This document shows positions 14,660 through 28,200 of a DNA stretch of 64,000 nt, piece after piece; the first letter of the stretch is position 1, and the number at the start of each line of letters is the position of its first letter. The position numbers and the translations under genes are program-made. The stretch covers positions 71,277,829 through 71,341,828 of the forward strand of contig OW028573.1 of NCBI GenBank assembly GCA_932294295.1. The letters are read 5' to 3'. The notes under the pieces are model-generated. The model searched no databases, was not told the origin of the DNA, and saw nothing but the letters and a program-made list of their open reading frames with translations. Origin of the DNA: Alitta virens (taxonomy: Eukaryota > Annelida > Polychaeta > Phyllodocida > Nereididae).

Positions 14660-16350
14660 GGCGCTTGTTGGTTTCAGCGACACAATAAGTTTGGGATGTC
14701 ACAATTCAATACATCATAAGTGGTGTTTCACAATATCTGCAGACAATTAAGTCTTCCTTACATTTTACTTATAATTGGTGTTTATAAATGACATATATAC
14801 ATTAGTCAATTTACAATACAATAGTGCCACCTGTGATACCCTAGGAGTTTTTCCTCATGTTTGGATCCGAGATTCTCGTGGCCAACGGCATGAAGAGCGT
14901 CGATTCACAACTATAAAGTAACTATAAAGTAATCTTATGTATCAGGGAAGATATAGACTAAAATTAACGCTTAGTAGAGTTCATAAGGATTCTTTGAGTG
15001 TTTTCAGATTGAAAATAGACCAAATATAATATATTGGTGAATGATCGACTTAATAGGCCTATTTCAGTGACTCCGTCACATTAAAATTACCACAGAGTCT
15101 GATTAACTAGTCATGAAATTGTGTGAAAAAGAAATTGTGACCGAGTCACTTGGCACATTCCTCCAATGGCGGGCAAACTACAATGCATTCAAATGAGAGA
15201 AAAGAGTATGAATTCCAGAATTGGCCAAATTTACACTTTTTACTCTAAAAGCTTTATTCTTTTATTTGAGCAATGTCTCTTGGCATAGATGCCATGGAAT
15301 TGTCACAAAGCCTTGATATAAACAAAAACCTTCAGTTCGTCATCTAAGTAGACAGCAAAAACACCGGAGTGTGTCACAGGAAAAAACCACCGCTTGAATT
15401 TGTTGTCTAGACATTATATGAACAACTGACAAGAAAATATTAAAATATCCAAAATGCATTTCAATAACGGTGTACTTGTCTATGACGTCACTGGTATCCA
15501 TAGTTTAGGGGGAAACTTTCCACATAATTGGCATTAATGGCTCCAGGAACCCCTCAAATGGATAGAAATAAACATAAGTCAAACTCCGACTTTTCTAATA
15601 TAAACAATTCTGTGAAATAATTAGTTTGCCATATAAAGATGTATTCAATTTTTTCACATAGGCCCAGTCAAAGCCCTTGATCTCGTTTCATGGCTATCAT
15701 GCTCTGGCATTAACATAATATAATTATTACTAAAATCAAATGAAAATGGACATATACTCACGGCGTCTTGAGAAATTAAACTGAGGACATCAGGCTAACG
15801 CATGTTTGTCTTGACCAGTTGACCTTAATTATCAACTGAAGCGTGAAAATGTACTCAAGTCTGGTCAAAGCTGATAAACTTAATCCCTCACCAATTAGAC
15901 TATGACCTAATTAAGTTGGAAAAACACAGTTCCAGTACCAACTTGCGGAGATGAAAGGTATACACATTTTGCCTTTATTTATAATTTCTGGAGTTAACGA
16001 ATTTGTTGCCTCCAAAGTAAAGTGAACTTCTTTCAGCAGAAGCTAAAAAGTGTCTTAAAGCAGCAGAACGATAGGTTTAATTCAGTTATTTGATGTGCAT
16101 GAAATTTTGCATGTCTGGAGAACTTTTGTGAATACAGAATTTCAGCGATGTCGTGCGGTAAAGGGAATTTTAATGACAAGCTTATTATGCAAGGTTCACT
16201 GGTTCTCTGGTTATCTAGAAACAAGTGTTTTTGCAATCACTTAAAGATGGTTTTTCTTTCCATTCCATTACCATTGGGGCTGACATGACTTGATGGGCAT
16301 GCAATTGATGTGATATTTCATGTTATCATTTGGTTATTTAATTATGCAAT
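14660..16350. other. Intergenic stretch, no gene seen
   Basis: AT-rich, with no supportable exon or recognised repeat. Confidence 0.4.
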
Positions 16351-17164
16351 ATACAGTATGACTCATATGGAACTGTCCATATTTTGCCGACATCACCCCA
16401 AAACACCCCGAAACACGGCGCAAGTCGGGGCGATACTGAAAGACATTCCTAACTAATTGGCTATAATTAATTTGCGGCTGGTGTCGGCCTGCAGTGGCTC
16501 GTTGCGGGTCCTTGCCCCTTGTCACGGATATCAGAGGGGTGGGCAGCCGTGGATGGTGGTCAGCAGCATTTTGCTCTTATCAGCAACATGTGTTTCTTAT
16601 CAGTCCCAGATTCCAGTTTATAATTCCCCTTGTCTTTACAAACAGGAAATTTCAATAACCCCTTAGCGTCACCCCTCCCCCCCCCCTCCCTCCACTACCA
16701 TGGCCTTGTATTGGGGGGTCATAGTTGATTGCCCCAGGCCAGATCAAAGAAGATGCTTAATTGGTTACTCTGAGCCACCATAGTTATTTTCCAATTTTCT
16801 AACTATACACCAATGACTCACTGTTTTTTGGGTTGCTGTAATTTTCTAGATCATGAGCATATAAATTTTATTGCATAGTGTTGAGTAGAACCAGAGATAT
16901 GAAAAATGACAATGCAACTAAAAACATATTGAATTTAAATAGTGCTCAATTATATTGTGTCCATCTGTATTAATTGCTGTCTCATAGCCAGTATCAAATA
17001 ACTATATATACTAATGACCTTTTTTCAAATAATTGGGAATTAAATCTTTCATGGCACCATTGTTGCAGATACCTTGAAGAAAATAACAGTCAAAAATGTC
17101 CTATTTTATTCAAGCAGATAGTCTCAACTTTAGTAAGAAAAAGGTGGAAAGCAGAAAATGCAAT

Positions 17165-17590
17165 TAATAATGCTAGCACAGATTATTAAATAAGGGCTCT
17201 GGTGCAGTTACTGACTGACTGACTGACTGACTGACTGATTGGCTGACGGACTGACTGACTGACTGACTGACTGACTGACTGCTGTATCAATAATGCTAGC
17301 ACAGATTATTAAATAAGGGCTCTGGTGCAGTTACTGACTGACTGACTGACTGACTGACTGACTGACTGACTGACTGACTGACTGACTGACTGACTGACTG
17401 ACTGACTGACTAACTGATTGACTGACTGACTGACAACCTGCTGTATCAATAATGCTAGCACTGATTATTAAACAATCTTTGACAATCAATGACTGACTGA
17501 CTGATTGATGAATAACTGATGACTGACTGATGAATGACTGACGACTGACTGACAACTGACTGACTGACTGACATTTTTTAGATAAGGGCT
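17165..17590. repeat. Compound (GACT)n microsatellite with duplicated spacer
   Basis: Long GACT tetranucleotide runs at about 17210-17280, 17330-17435 and 17490-17570 are separated by repeated copies of a roughly 45-bp spacer. The spacer contains AATAATGCTAGCAC and AGGGCTCTGGTGCAG (about 17165, 17288 and 17445, with a partial copy near 17580). The whole has been duplicated as a block. The serine/glutamine/valine ORF here is a repeat translation. Confidence 0.9.
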
Positions 17591-18137
17591 TTGGTGCAGT
17601 CAATACTATGGAGCTAGTAGGTCATGATGGTAGAGGGTGGGCCAGTTCAGGGTAGGGCATGGGGTGACCTGATTAGGGCAAACTATTTCTAGGTCATTTT
17701 GCACTCAACAGTTGTTTTGTCAGGACCGACCTCAGGTTTCCTTGTAAACATAACAAGTACTCATGGATTTACCATTAGGTGGATGCCATGGGGAATATAG
17801 AAATAAGCCATATTGTGTCACTGAATCTCAAGTGAAGAGCCCAAGTGAGTGGAGAATCAGATAAAAAAACTTTTTTTTGTCTAAAATAATATAGTGTGTG
17901 AAAGGTCACAGCTTATTCAACTATAGTTCACTTGAGAATTAATGTAGTTTTCTTGCCTGTTTTTGTGATTGATAGATTGTATGCAGGAAACAGGTGTCAA
18001 TTGTTTGTCAAATGCTGTTTATGACAAACCATGGTCTATTACTCCTGTCTATCTATGATCTCTGTCTTTGCGGTTGCCATAGCAACGATTTTTCACACCT
18101 CTGTGATACAATAAATAGTTATGATGAAGTTTTTGCT

Positions 18138-18224
18138 ATCTATCTAGTAATCTATCCATCTATCTAGTAATCTATCTATCTATCTATCTAGTAATCTATC
18201 TATCTATCTATCTATATCTATATG

Positions 18225-18265
<41 letters not shown>

Positions 18266-18268
18266 ACC
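18138..18268. repeat. (ATCT)n microsatellite
   Basis: Interrupted tetranucleotide array of CTAT/ATCT units. Confidence 0.9.
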
Positions 18269-19298
18269 TTTTTGTCCATCTAATACAAAAATTCAAAGTA
18301 GCCTTCATAAATAACAATGCTGACAGGTCCGAAATTGTGGTCTTAATTGTGAGGAGAACTTATTTGTGGTTTTAATGTATCTGTCTGTTCAGTAGTCTTG
18401 ATTGACCAGTGGATAATTGGGACTATTGTGACAGGTGTTTATAGAGAGGTGGTCTTGATAGTGGTTTTATTGGTGAGATTGTATTTATATTGTGATTGTT
18501 AAAGATAACATAACTTTATTGATCGCACAAACATAGCATGAAAGTTTAAAATATTTATTTCTAAATAATACAAACACATTTATCACTTCATATAATCTTT
18601 GCTTAAACTCTGGTTCATCTAGGATGTAATGAACTGCAGTTAAATGTATTTAAATTTATTGATAATATAGCTATCTAAGGATATACTGATCACATTGCAA
18701 TGAAATTTACATGGTCTTAATCCAGAAGATGAGAGCTATCCAATACAAATAGTGTCACTTCAATCAAAAGAAGATGGAAAAAATGTATTTGTGTGACTCA
18801 AGACTAGTAGAAACAGCATCCTTTGATCTTACAGGGTTGCAGAAGTATCAGTTTCAACCCCCTCTGCGCAATTAAAGCTGATGATATCTATTTACCCCCA
18901 TGATGTCTAACACCTGTTCTTAAAGGGCCCAAGGTTTTGATGGGGTTTATAGGGATAAAAGAAATTTTGGGGTAAATCCCCGACAGTCCCCGCAGGTCGG
19001 CAAAAGTCCGAGGAAGGCCCCGTAAAGCAATTAGGCATCCCATGGGGGGTAAGCGCTATGCCCCGTTATAATCCGTGACATTCCGTGTCTTGCCGAAAGT
19101 CGGCGATACATGGACAACTCCATATGAGTCATACTGTATCTGATAGTTAATTTAATCATTTGTTTAATTTTTGCAATATAGTCTTTATAGTATTTGGTAA
19201 ACACAATGTTGCCAGCATAATTTGATTAGTTCTATATCTACCAATGTACCATGTATTAGTATGTATTAACCAAGCTAATATTTGTTTTATTGCTCCAG

Positions 19299-22200
19299 GA
19301 AAATATGAAAAGTGTGCAGCATATCCAGTAAGTTCTGAGACACGCGTGGGCAGATTCAGAAGATCTGGATGCTTGGTGGAAACCGTTGTATTCATGGCCC
19401 TCATGCTTGATGTAATGCTAATGACAACAATAGGTAATCATGAACGTTGGTAAATGATACTATGGCTTCTTATTATTTCTTGTATTATTTTTTGTACCAG
19501 ATCTAAATCTATAGAATAGCTCATACTAAGATATCTTACTGCTTAAGAGTACTTCTAAAATCAGTTTTAAAATTTTGAGGACATGCTTGATCATCACTTT
19601 TTGTGCATGCCCATATTAGGGGTGACCTTGTAAGGAGTACTAGTACAGTTTGGGGAGTGTGCTGCACTACATTCAAAATGCACAAATTCGTGTTTAAGAC
19701 ATAATTGAACTGGTGACAATGGAATTTTACTGTAAAACAACATGGTTCTTCCAGTTGATGCAGCACATGACCTACAAACACTCAGAACATTTCCAGAAAC
19801 AAGTCTGGTACAATTCTCTTTTTTAATGAGAGCTTTGCTTTTTATGTGTAATTTTAGATGTTATAAATGGTTTTATGAAGCCTTTTTGAAATTTCAGATC
19901 CCATTCTTCCTGCTATGTTGAAAGATATTGAAGGAAATGGAGATTCGTTGTCTTCAGATGAAGTGACAACTGTGGAATATCCATATGATTATCACACTGT
20001 AGTCCCAAGAAGAAGTCCCCATGACAACAATAAGGGTGTTGTGGTAAATAGCACTGAAAAGGGTGATAACAATATGGAATCTGACCTACAATGGTTACCA
20101 GATTCTGAAGTGATGTTACCAACTTCTTCTGTAATGCCCAGTGGCACAGAAATGCGAGTGCAGAATGTTTCACATCTTCAATTAACAGGAAAGGTTGGAA
20201 TACTGGTTGCTGCTAAGCCTGGAACAGAGATGGTAGCAAACCTTTTAGTGGGATGCCTGGTTGATAAGTATGTCCTGCATTAGGCTATTCACTATTGTAT
20301 ATTCTGCATATTGATATTCTGTGCTAATTAAAAGTCTCACAAATTTGGCATTCCTTTTTTCATTTTTACTTCAGAATTGGCCATCGTTTTCCTATGCTTG
20401 TCGGAATCGTATTTAACACTGCAGCAACAGTTGGTAAATATAAACATATGCATATACTCGCATTAAATCTGTACAATGATAAGCTGTGTCTTTCAACATT
20501 AACATACAAATATATACACTGTGTCTATCAATCAATCTGGCTGATGTTTTGCTTCCTCTAGGTTTTGCCTACAGCCATAACTTCTTACTTCTGATGATAA
20601 CCAGGGTCCTACAAGCTGTGGGTTCAAGTCTCTCAGTTGTTTCAGGTGGGAAATTTACTGATTTGTTTGAAAAGTGTTAATGCTGTCAGTCGATTGATTT
20701 TTATCTTGTCTGTTTGTATAACAGACGAGTTATTGTTGTCACTTGGTCGGCATTGTTGCTGGCGGTGTTGGCGGTGTTGATGGAGTTGGCCGTTAGCACC
20801 TTCTAGTTTAGGTTTTTAATTAAGCTCTTCCATGGAAGAAATGCTCACTCTTGGAGTATGCTATTTTGATGGAAGCATTGTTACTTCTATGAGTGAAGAA
20901 CATAGCATGGGGTTGTTATTCAGGGTAGGGGTTCTGAAACTTATATGGTTGTCTTGGAGTAATTACCCGATGACAGGATAAAATGCTAAAACTTCTGTTT
21001 TCAAGAGTGATCAGATTTGCTTCGAATCTGGTTTTTACACTCCACAGGGTGTTAATAATAAACTGTCTTAGCATCATGTTATAATACTTTTATGGTTTGG
21101 TTTCGTGGGATATTTACCCCATGAAGGGGTCAAATTATAACTTGCGTCGAATTTGGTTTAAATAATCTATAGAGTGTTAGCACCATGTTATAACACTTTT
21201 AAGGTTACCATGGGGCAAATACCCATGATGGGGTAAAATGCTTTAGCTTCTGGTCTTAATTACCCTATGATGAGGTAAAATGTTATGAATTTACTTTGCC
21301 TACTTGCGGTAATAACCTCACAGAGGCTTTTTTGTCCAACCAAGCCCTTGCGTAGAATTAGGATGTACCATTAGTATTCAGGTCTAACCAGCAGTATTTT
21401 TACAAGCTATATTTATGTACATAAATTATTTCTCCAGGACTAGCATTACTAGCCACATTTTACTCTGATGATGAGGAACGGTCAAAAGCCAACAGCAGAG
21501 TGTTTATGGGAATTTCAATAGGAATTGTCTGTGAGTAGTTCATTTTTATTCAATAACAATAAATCAAGCTGAAACCTGATCAGGTGAATATATTCATGAA
21601 TAATAATCTTATTGTGTAGGTGACTTTTTTTTATAGAACTCTCAGGTTTCTCTGGTTGATTATATTATGAGTGGTGCCTCCCCTTTCCAGGTGTGGTGCC
21701 GCCAATACTTTATATCTGCCTCCCCCCTCCTAAAGTTACCAAATTGGATTCATAACTTTATTTTCTTTGTTTCATTAAACACACCTGAGTATTTATTTTC
21801 TGCAATTTCTTTCAGTGGGATACCCGTATGGCAGTGCCGTTTACCAGTTTTGTGGTAGGGAGGCCCCTTTTCTCATTTTAGCTGGGCTCACTTTGTTTGA
21901 TGGGTGTAAGTAATAATACGAGTATATTGAGATAAAAAGACAGCGAGACAAAAAATAATAGTATAATGAATGGAATTTACTAAAAACATGTACAAATTGC
22001 GATGCAATTTCGAAATTAGTATTTGATATTGATACATTTGAAAAGATCAATCTGTATTGTGTGTCATTTATTTTATTTTCAGTTTTACGATTGATTGTGA
22101 TAGCTCCACGCAATTCCACGGTAATCAGAATCTCCTTGGGTATCTCTAATAATGCATCTAGTTTTTGTTTGCTTTTGTTTTTGGCCATTATATCCAGGTA

Positions 22201-25200
22201 ACTGGATATGTTCGAATTTATTTCTAAATTTGCTAACTCCATTCCTGCTGCTGCTGTTATTGCTGCTGCTGCGGCTGCTGCTGCTCCTCCTCCTCCTCCT
22301 CCTCCTCCTCCTCTAATGATACTGCTGCTACTACTACTACTACCTGCCACTATTCTTCTTCTTCATCATCTTCTTCTGCTCCTCCTCCTCCTTTATTATC
22401 ATCATCTTCTTCTTCTGCTCCTCCTCGTTCTTCTTTTTCTTCTTCTTCTTCTAGGACGACTTTGGTCATGAAAATGGCATGTCAGGTCTTCTTTGTGATG
22501 GCTATATCCTGTTAGCTTTAGGTGAGTAGCATTCTGTGCAAAGCCCACTTAAAATATTTAGCAAAAAGAAATTACATTTTAGCTTTTTTTAAATTTTTTT
22601 TACAAAGATGACAATACAATAATACTTTAGTAATTTGCAAGGCTTTATGAATCAAATGGTGAGAGCTGATGTGTATCTTATTAACTAATTTCACCAAGGT
22701 ATGAATAAGGCAATCAAAAGGCACCCGGATTTTCATTTGTTAATCGGGCTTACATGTCAGTTTCAATTGATCGAGGCGCTGATGTATGCTTTACAAGTGC
22801 ATTGTTTTTCATTTTATATTAATTCTTAGGCTGTGTCTTTATGCCTCATTTTGGTCTCGGGGTATTCCTGGCATCAGGCCCTGCATGGATGTTGGACTCT
22901 CTCCATGCCCAGCAATGGCAAATAGGTGAGCTTGGTATTTATTCAATATATATTTAAACAAGGTATATAAAAATAAAAACGGTCGCGGACCTAAAAGGCG
23001 ACAGGCGTGGACGTTAGCATGCATACCTGGTCAGGCAGCAGTGTGTTCCACAGTTTGTGGAGAAAAAACGTATATATAGGAGATAAAAGGTCGGAAATAT
23101 TTCATTGTGCCGGTATCATTGGTGAATTGTCTCATTTGCTTACACTGTATTGGCCCTAGTTTTTATGTAAACACTTTACCCTATGTAGACTGCATTATTT
23201 GCAATTTGTTCCGGGGAGAGGGTCTGCCGAGGACTTGCTGTGAAAGTTGACGAGTGTTTTGACCACTAACCCACACAGACAAAGGAGTTCAGACAAAAGC
23301 ATTTTACTTGCATGTCAAAATATAACTCCCCTATACCTTCCAGGAACTGTGCTTGCAGTGGCTGTCATATTTCACCTGTTAGCCCAAGTAATCACTGGCT
23401 GGTTGGCCGTCAAATATGGCAGGTAAAACTTTAAACGTGTGCTTTAAATTCGTAATTTGATCTAAATTGTCTTTTGATTACGATAGCTGGTTCATTGCCA
23501 CCCACGGTTCACATGTTTTACATTTAATTTTCCAGGTGGAAGTTTTGTTTAATGGGAATGGTCTTTTTCGCAGGTGGTCTTGCTTTAGTAAGTAGTTAAC
23601 TTCAAAAGTACACAAGTGAATTTTAAGTTAAATAATAATAGATTATTGGTACTGGCATGGCATAATTATCTGCTCTCTTCTCCTTGCAACTGTGCATGTG
23701 TCTTCAGATGCACAACAAAAAATAATATATTGTTTTTTCACTCTGTTTTTGCAGTATCCTTTGTGCAGGAACATCTGGGAAGTGATAGGACCAGAGATTG
23801 CAGTGAGACTGGGACACGGGACAGTCCTGTGTGTCATCAGTCCCTTGCTGTCCCACCTCACGGACATCAGGCACAACTCCCAGTATGGTATGGTGTATGG
23901 TCTCTACACAGCTGCGTATAATCTGGGCCTGGCTGTAGGTTAGTGTGTATTAGTGATTATCCCATGCTTAGGTGCACTTTCTCCCCTACACAAGACTTTT
24001 CCCGAGAAAATACAGAGGGAAAGTTAGCTGTATAAGGGAGTAAGCTGAATCACTGATATTAAAAAAAATATATAATGATAAAAATAATAAAAAATCTGAG
24101 TGTTCATGGGTTAGTAATGGTAGTATGGGTAGTAGTGAATTGCAGCGGGGTAGTAGTACATGTAGTAGTAGTGGCAGGTACTATATAGTAGGGTAGTAGT
24201 GGTTGTTGGGGTAGTAGGGTAGTAGTGATAGTAGTGGTACTGTGGTAGTTGGGTAGGATTGGTATTGGTGTTGTTGTGGTAGTGGCTGGGGCGCAGGGCC
24301 GGTGGGAAGCTGGGAGTTTTAGGTTAGATCTGTGAAGTCAGCTAATTGGTGCTGGCTACTTGGCATTTACTTGAAAAATCGTGAAGTCAGCTACCTGGCG
24401 CTGGCTACTTGGCATTTATTAAGAGACCCTGAAGTTAGATACTTAAGCGCTGGCTACTTGGCATTTTCTTGAACTTGTCATATGTTATAAAAAAGATTAT
24501 AAATCATTCAAAGTAAGTTTCATTTTGTTTATTGCATTAAACCCTCACTACTTGAGAAAAATCTGCCAAAAGTTGGTTTTCGGCTGATAGCCAACTGACC
24601 GACCAACCTGCCAAAACTAATTCTAAGGACCCCAGAAACAATTATCAAGCATTATAGCTAATTTTCATTGCTTAATTTTTGCATACAAGCCCATTTACTT
24701 GAGAAAAAATCTATTTACTAAGCCAAAAGTTGGTTTTCCGCAGACAGCCAAATGACTAACCAACCAACCAAAACTAATTCTAAGGCCTCCAGGACCATTA
24801 ATCATCAAGCATTAGAACTTAGTTTCATTTCTTCATTTTTGCATACAAGCCCATTTACGAAAAATCGGCCAAAAGTTGGTTTTTCGGCCGACAACGTTAA
24901 TGCTTGGCTAAACATGCTAAATAAACTCTGATCTCATCTAACAAATTCCTCATGCCATCAAACGGTCAATTGGGAGATAAGATATGAAATTCTGGATTTA
25001 TTTTAGTTTGTGCTGGCACCATGTTTATAAAACGAGGTAATCCATCCCAACATTTTCTTAGGAAGATGTTTTTTTTCTTTCTGAAAGAGGACATTCTTGG
25101 TAAGCTAATTTTTATATCTGGTGTCTAGACCTATGACACAATAGATCTATAACTGATATGGTCAGTTTCAATGCCAGGTATTATTACGAACACTTGGTTT

Positions 25201-28200
25201 ATTGGGTGAAAATAACTAGGTCAAGGTAGGGTAGTCTTGCAGACTCTTTGATTTGATTGGTTGTTCAGTTATGAAGAACCCGTAGGGGGCCTCTTCACTT
25301 ATTTTAATGAATTCTACCCAGAAAGGCAGTATTCACCTTAATTTTGGGTTAAAATTCTTGGTTACAACTTCCAAAGTTTATAAATTAAAGATTTAGGCAT
25401 AATTGAACTTGTAACTAAGGAGTTTCACTGTAGTAAAACAAGGTAAACACATTGCTCGTTCACTGCTCAGGTGTGCTATTTACAGAACACAAAGCCTACA
25501 CTACAAAAAAAAAACACTTGAAATCACAACAAGACTTGGTGGCTCAATGGATACAGCGCTCGCAATGCTGAGTGTGGTGACAGTGGTTGGAATCCAGCTC
25601 AGTGAATTATTATTTTTTCTTTCATTAAAGTGACAGTCACGTAATATTATATTACTGTTAATAATTTGTAAAGACAAGATATTTTTTCTACTATCCTGAC
25701 TAGCGCGGTTTCACAACATAGGGAAATCCTGCCAAAACGGTTTTAACTTGCGTTTCGTACAGTTTTAAATGGCACACTATAAGAACCGCGATACAAAAGC
25801 GCAACTTAAAAACCAAATTTGGTGAAGATATGACCAGTAGAAGCCGAGAAAAGTTTGATTATAGAACAGATTCAGGTCTTGCAAAAGCTGTGATTTTTTG
25901 ACGTCGTACATAAAAACAAACTTGACGGTTGTTGTTTTTCATTGTTTTCGTTTTATTTTTTCTAGAATTTTTACAATAAAATAAAACCACTATATTAGTG
26001 CTACTTTATGTAAGAGCTAAAAATCGTATATTTCAGGATATTTATTGTATGCGTGGTGGCACACCTGTCACTTCACTGCTGCGCCCTCTGAGAATAGATA
26101 ATCTCTATTGCTTTTTTACAAAAGCGTTACTGTATGTGTGTTGCATCAGATTCGATTTTATAACTTAAGAAAGTAAGATGTTTATATCTTGCGCATTTTA
26201 ATACATAAAGTGTGTTTTAATCTCAAATAATCTCTCGATCACGCACGTGCAACCACGATGCTACGTCATGAGCAAGTAAAAAAAATGGAATGCTACCGAT
26301 TCACAAACTTTAAAAAACTGTTCTGCTGATATTTTTGAGGACGGCGTGACTATCACAACTTTTTTTTAGTGTGATTTCATCGTCACAGAAATAGAGAAAT
26401 ATATTGCCTACAATTATGACTAGAGTGATTGTGTCCGAAAATTGGCATTACTCTTCAAATAGTGATTGTTTACAAAAGTGACTTTTTGAAAATGCCTCAT
26501 GGGCTGAAAACCTTTGGTAGGGACTGATGGATCGGTCTAGCTGTAGACTAGACTAGAGTCACCATATTTTAGCTAATTTGATAAAGTCCTTCATTACCAC
26601 TTTGAAAATGCATAAATTAATTTTTTTGTCATATTTGAACTGGTCATAGTGGAGCTTTATTGCATAACAAGACGATTTGTCAAGCCTCTGACTAGCATTA
26701 CGAAATCCACACTATTTTATGCACATCATATCATTACTTTTTTTATCATGGTATTACTAGTGTTACATGTAATGATTGCATATATTTGTTCATCTTTTCA
26801 TGTATTGCTGATATTAACGCAAAGTTATGTTTCCAGCATTACAATTAAGCTCTTACTAAGTAAAAGTCATACTTAACTTGCTATGTCTCAGTTATATTTA
26901 CAAATATAAACATTGCTTTTTTTATTGACACCCATATTAATTATGTTATATAAGCAAATTGTATCATTACTTATATCTTACACAGCATTATTACTAGCAT
27001 TAGATGTATAATTGACTTCCTTTGTTGTTCAACCATGTGTGCATATTTAGTTCTTATATATATGTAAATTTATGTCCTATTACATTCAATCATGTTCTGC
27101 CCACCAGTAACGAGGTGTTACATCTTTTATATTTATATCATATGTTCTTTTATACATTTGTTTATATTATATTGTATTTACATTCCTTTCATTTCACCCC
27201 GGACCATTCAACACTAACTTATCTACTTAGTGCCATCATGGAGCCTTCTGATGGCTCCATGGTCCCAATATCATGTACAATGACAGCTGTCTACTGCTAA
27301 TATTGTTTACATTGCCAGATATCTATTCTTTTTTTATATCAGGCATCTAGACCTTTGACAGAATAGATCTGTAATTGATATGGTTTGTTATCAATGCTAG
27401 GTATTTTTACGAACACTTGGTTTTTCAAGGACCCAGGCAGGGTAGTCTGGCAGACTCTTTGATTTGATTGGTTGTTCAGTATGAAGAACCCGTCGGGGGC
27501 CTCTTCACTTATTTTAATGTATTCGACCCAGAAAGGCTCAAGCACAACTAACCTAGGCAGTATTCACCTTAATTTTGGGTTAAAATCCTTGTTTACAACT
27601 TCCGAAGTTTATAAATTGAAGATTTAGGCATAATTGAACTTGTAACTAAGGAGTATTACTGCAATAAAGAAAGTAAACTTGTTCACTGCTCAGGCGAGCT
27701 GTTTATAGAACACAGAGCCTACACTTAAAAAAACAACACTTCAATTCACAACCAGATTTGGTGGCCCAGTGGAGAGAGCACTCGCAATGCTGAGTGTGGT
27801 GACACTGTACATAGTGACAGTGGTTCGAATCCAGCTCAGTGAATTTAAGTTACAGTCACGTAATATTTTGTGACTGTTAATTAATTTGTAAGGACAAAAT
27901 ACTGCTAATATTGTTCACATTGCCAGATATCTATTCTTCTTTTTTTTAAAGAATTTTCTTGTGCAAAAACAATTTTCTTGTTATGAAATCTAGCCTGGTG
28001 AATTACTTATGAATATATAGGAGCTCCAACTTTGGAATGGTTATAGTACCTGCTTAATAGAGACCTGAAGCCATATAGCAGCAACAAAACAACATTTTGA
28101 TACTCTCCCATATGAGATTTTTAAAGAGAACTCTTCTTTTGCTATTTTCACACTATTATTCAATAAGATGTATGAACACAATTTGGTTCCTAGTGTATGG

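Larger units (their letters stand above)
16353..19137. mobile_element. 2.8-kb interval closed by near-perfect inverted ends with TA flanks
   Basis: The left end (16353-16381, TACAGTATGACTCATATGGA then ACTGTCCAT) is the reverse complement of the right end (19109-19137) with two mismatches over 29 bases. Weaker similarity (the TTGCCGAC block) continues inward to about 45 bases. The outer edge is TA on both sides, so the terminus may be CAGTATGACTC with a TA target site, as in Tc1/mariner-like elements. No transposase frame was found. Two opposed copies of a smaller repeat remain possible. Confidence 0.45.

Noticed and set aside
17331..17603. Ser-Val-Ser-Gln repeat ORF
   Set aside because: Translation of the GACT array.
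22208..22471. Poly-leucine/proline/alanine ORFs on both strands
   Set aside because: They are translations of triplet microsatellites ending at an SLC18-like exon acceptor. Only the exon from 22455 is real.
27755..27845. Functional tRNA gene on the plus strand
   Set aside because: It lies inside a repeated 570-bp unit, has an internal duplication and lacks a convincing acceptor stem.
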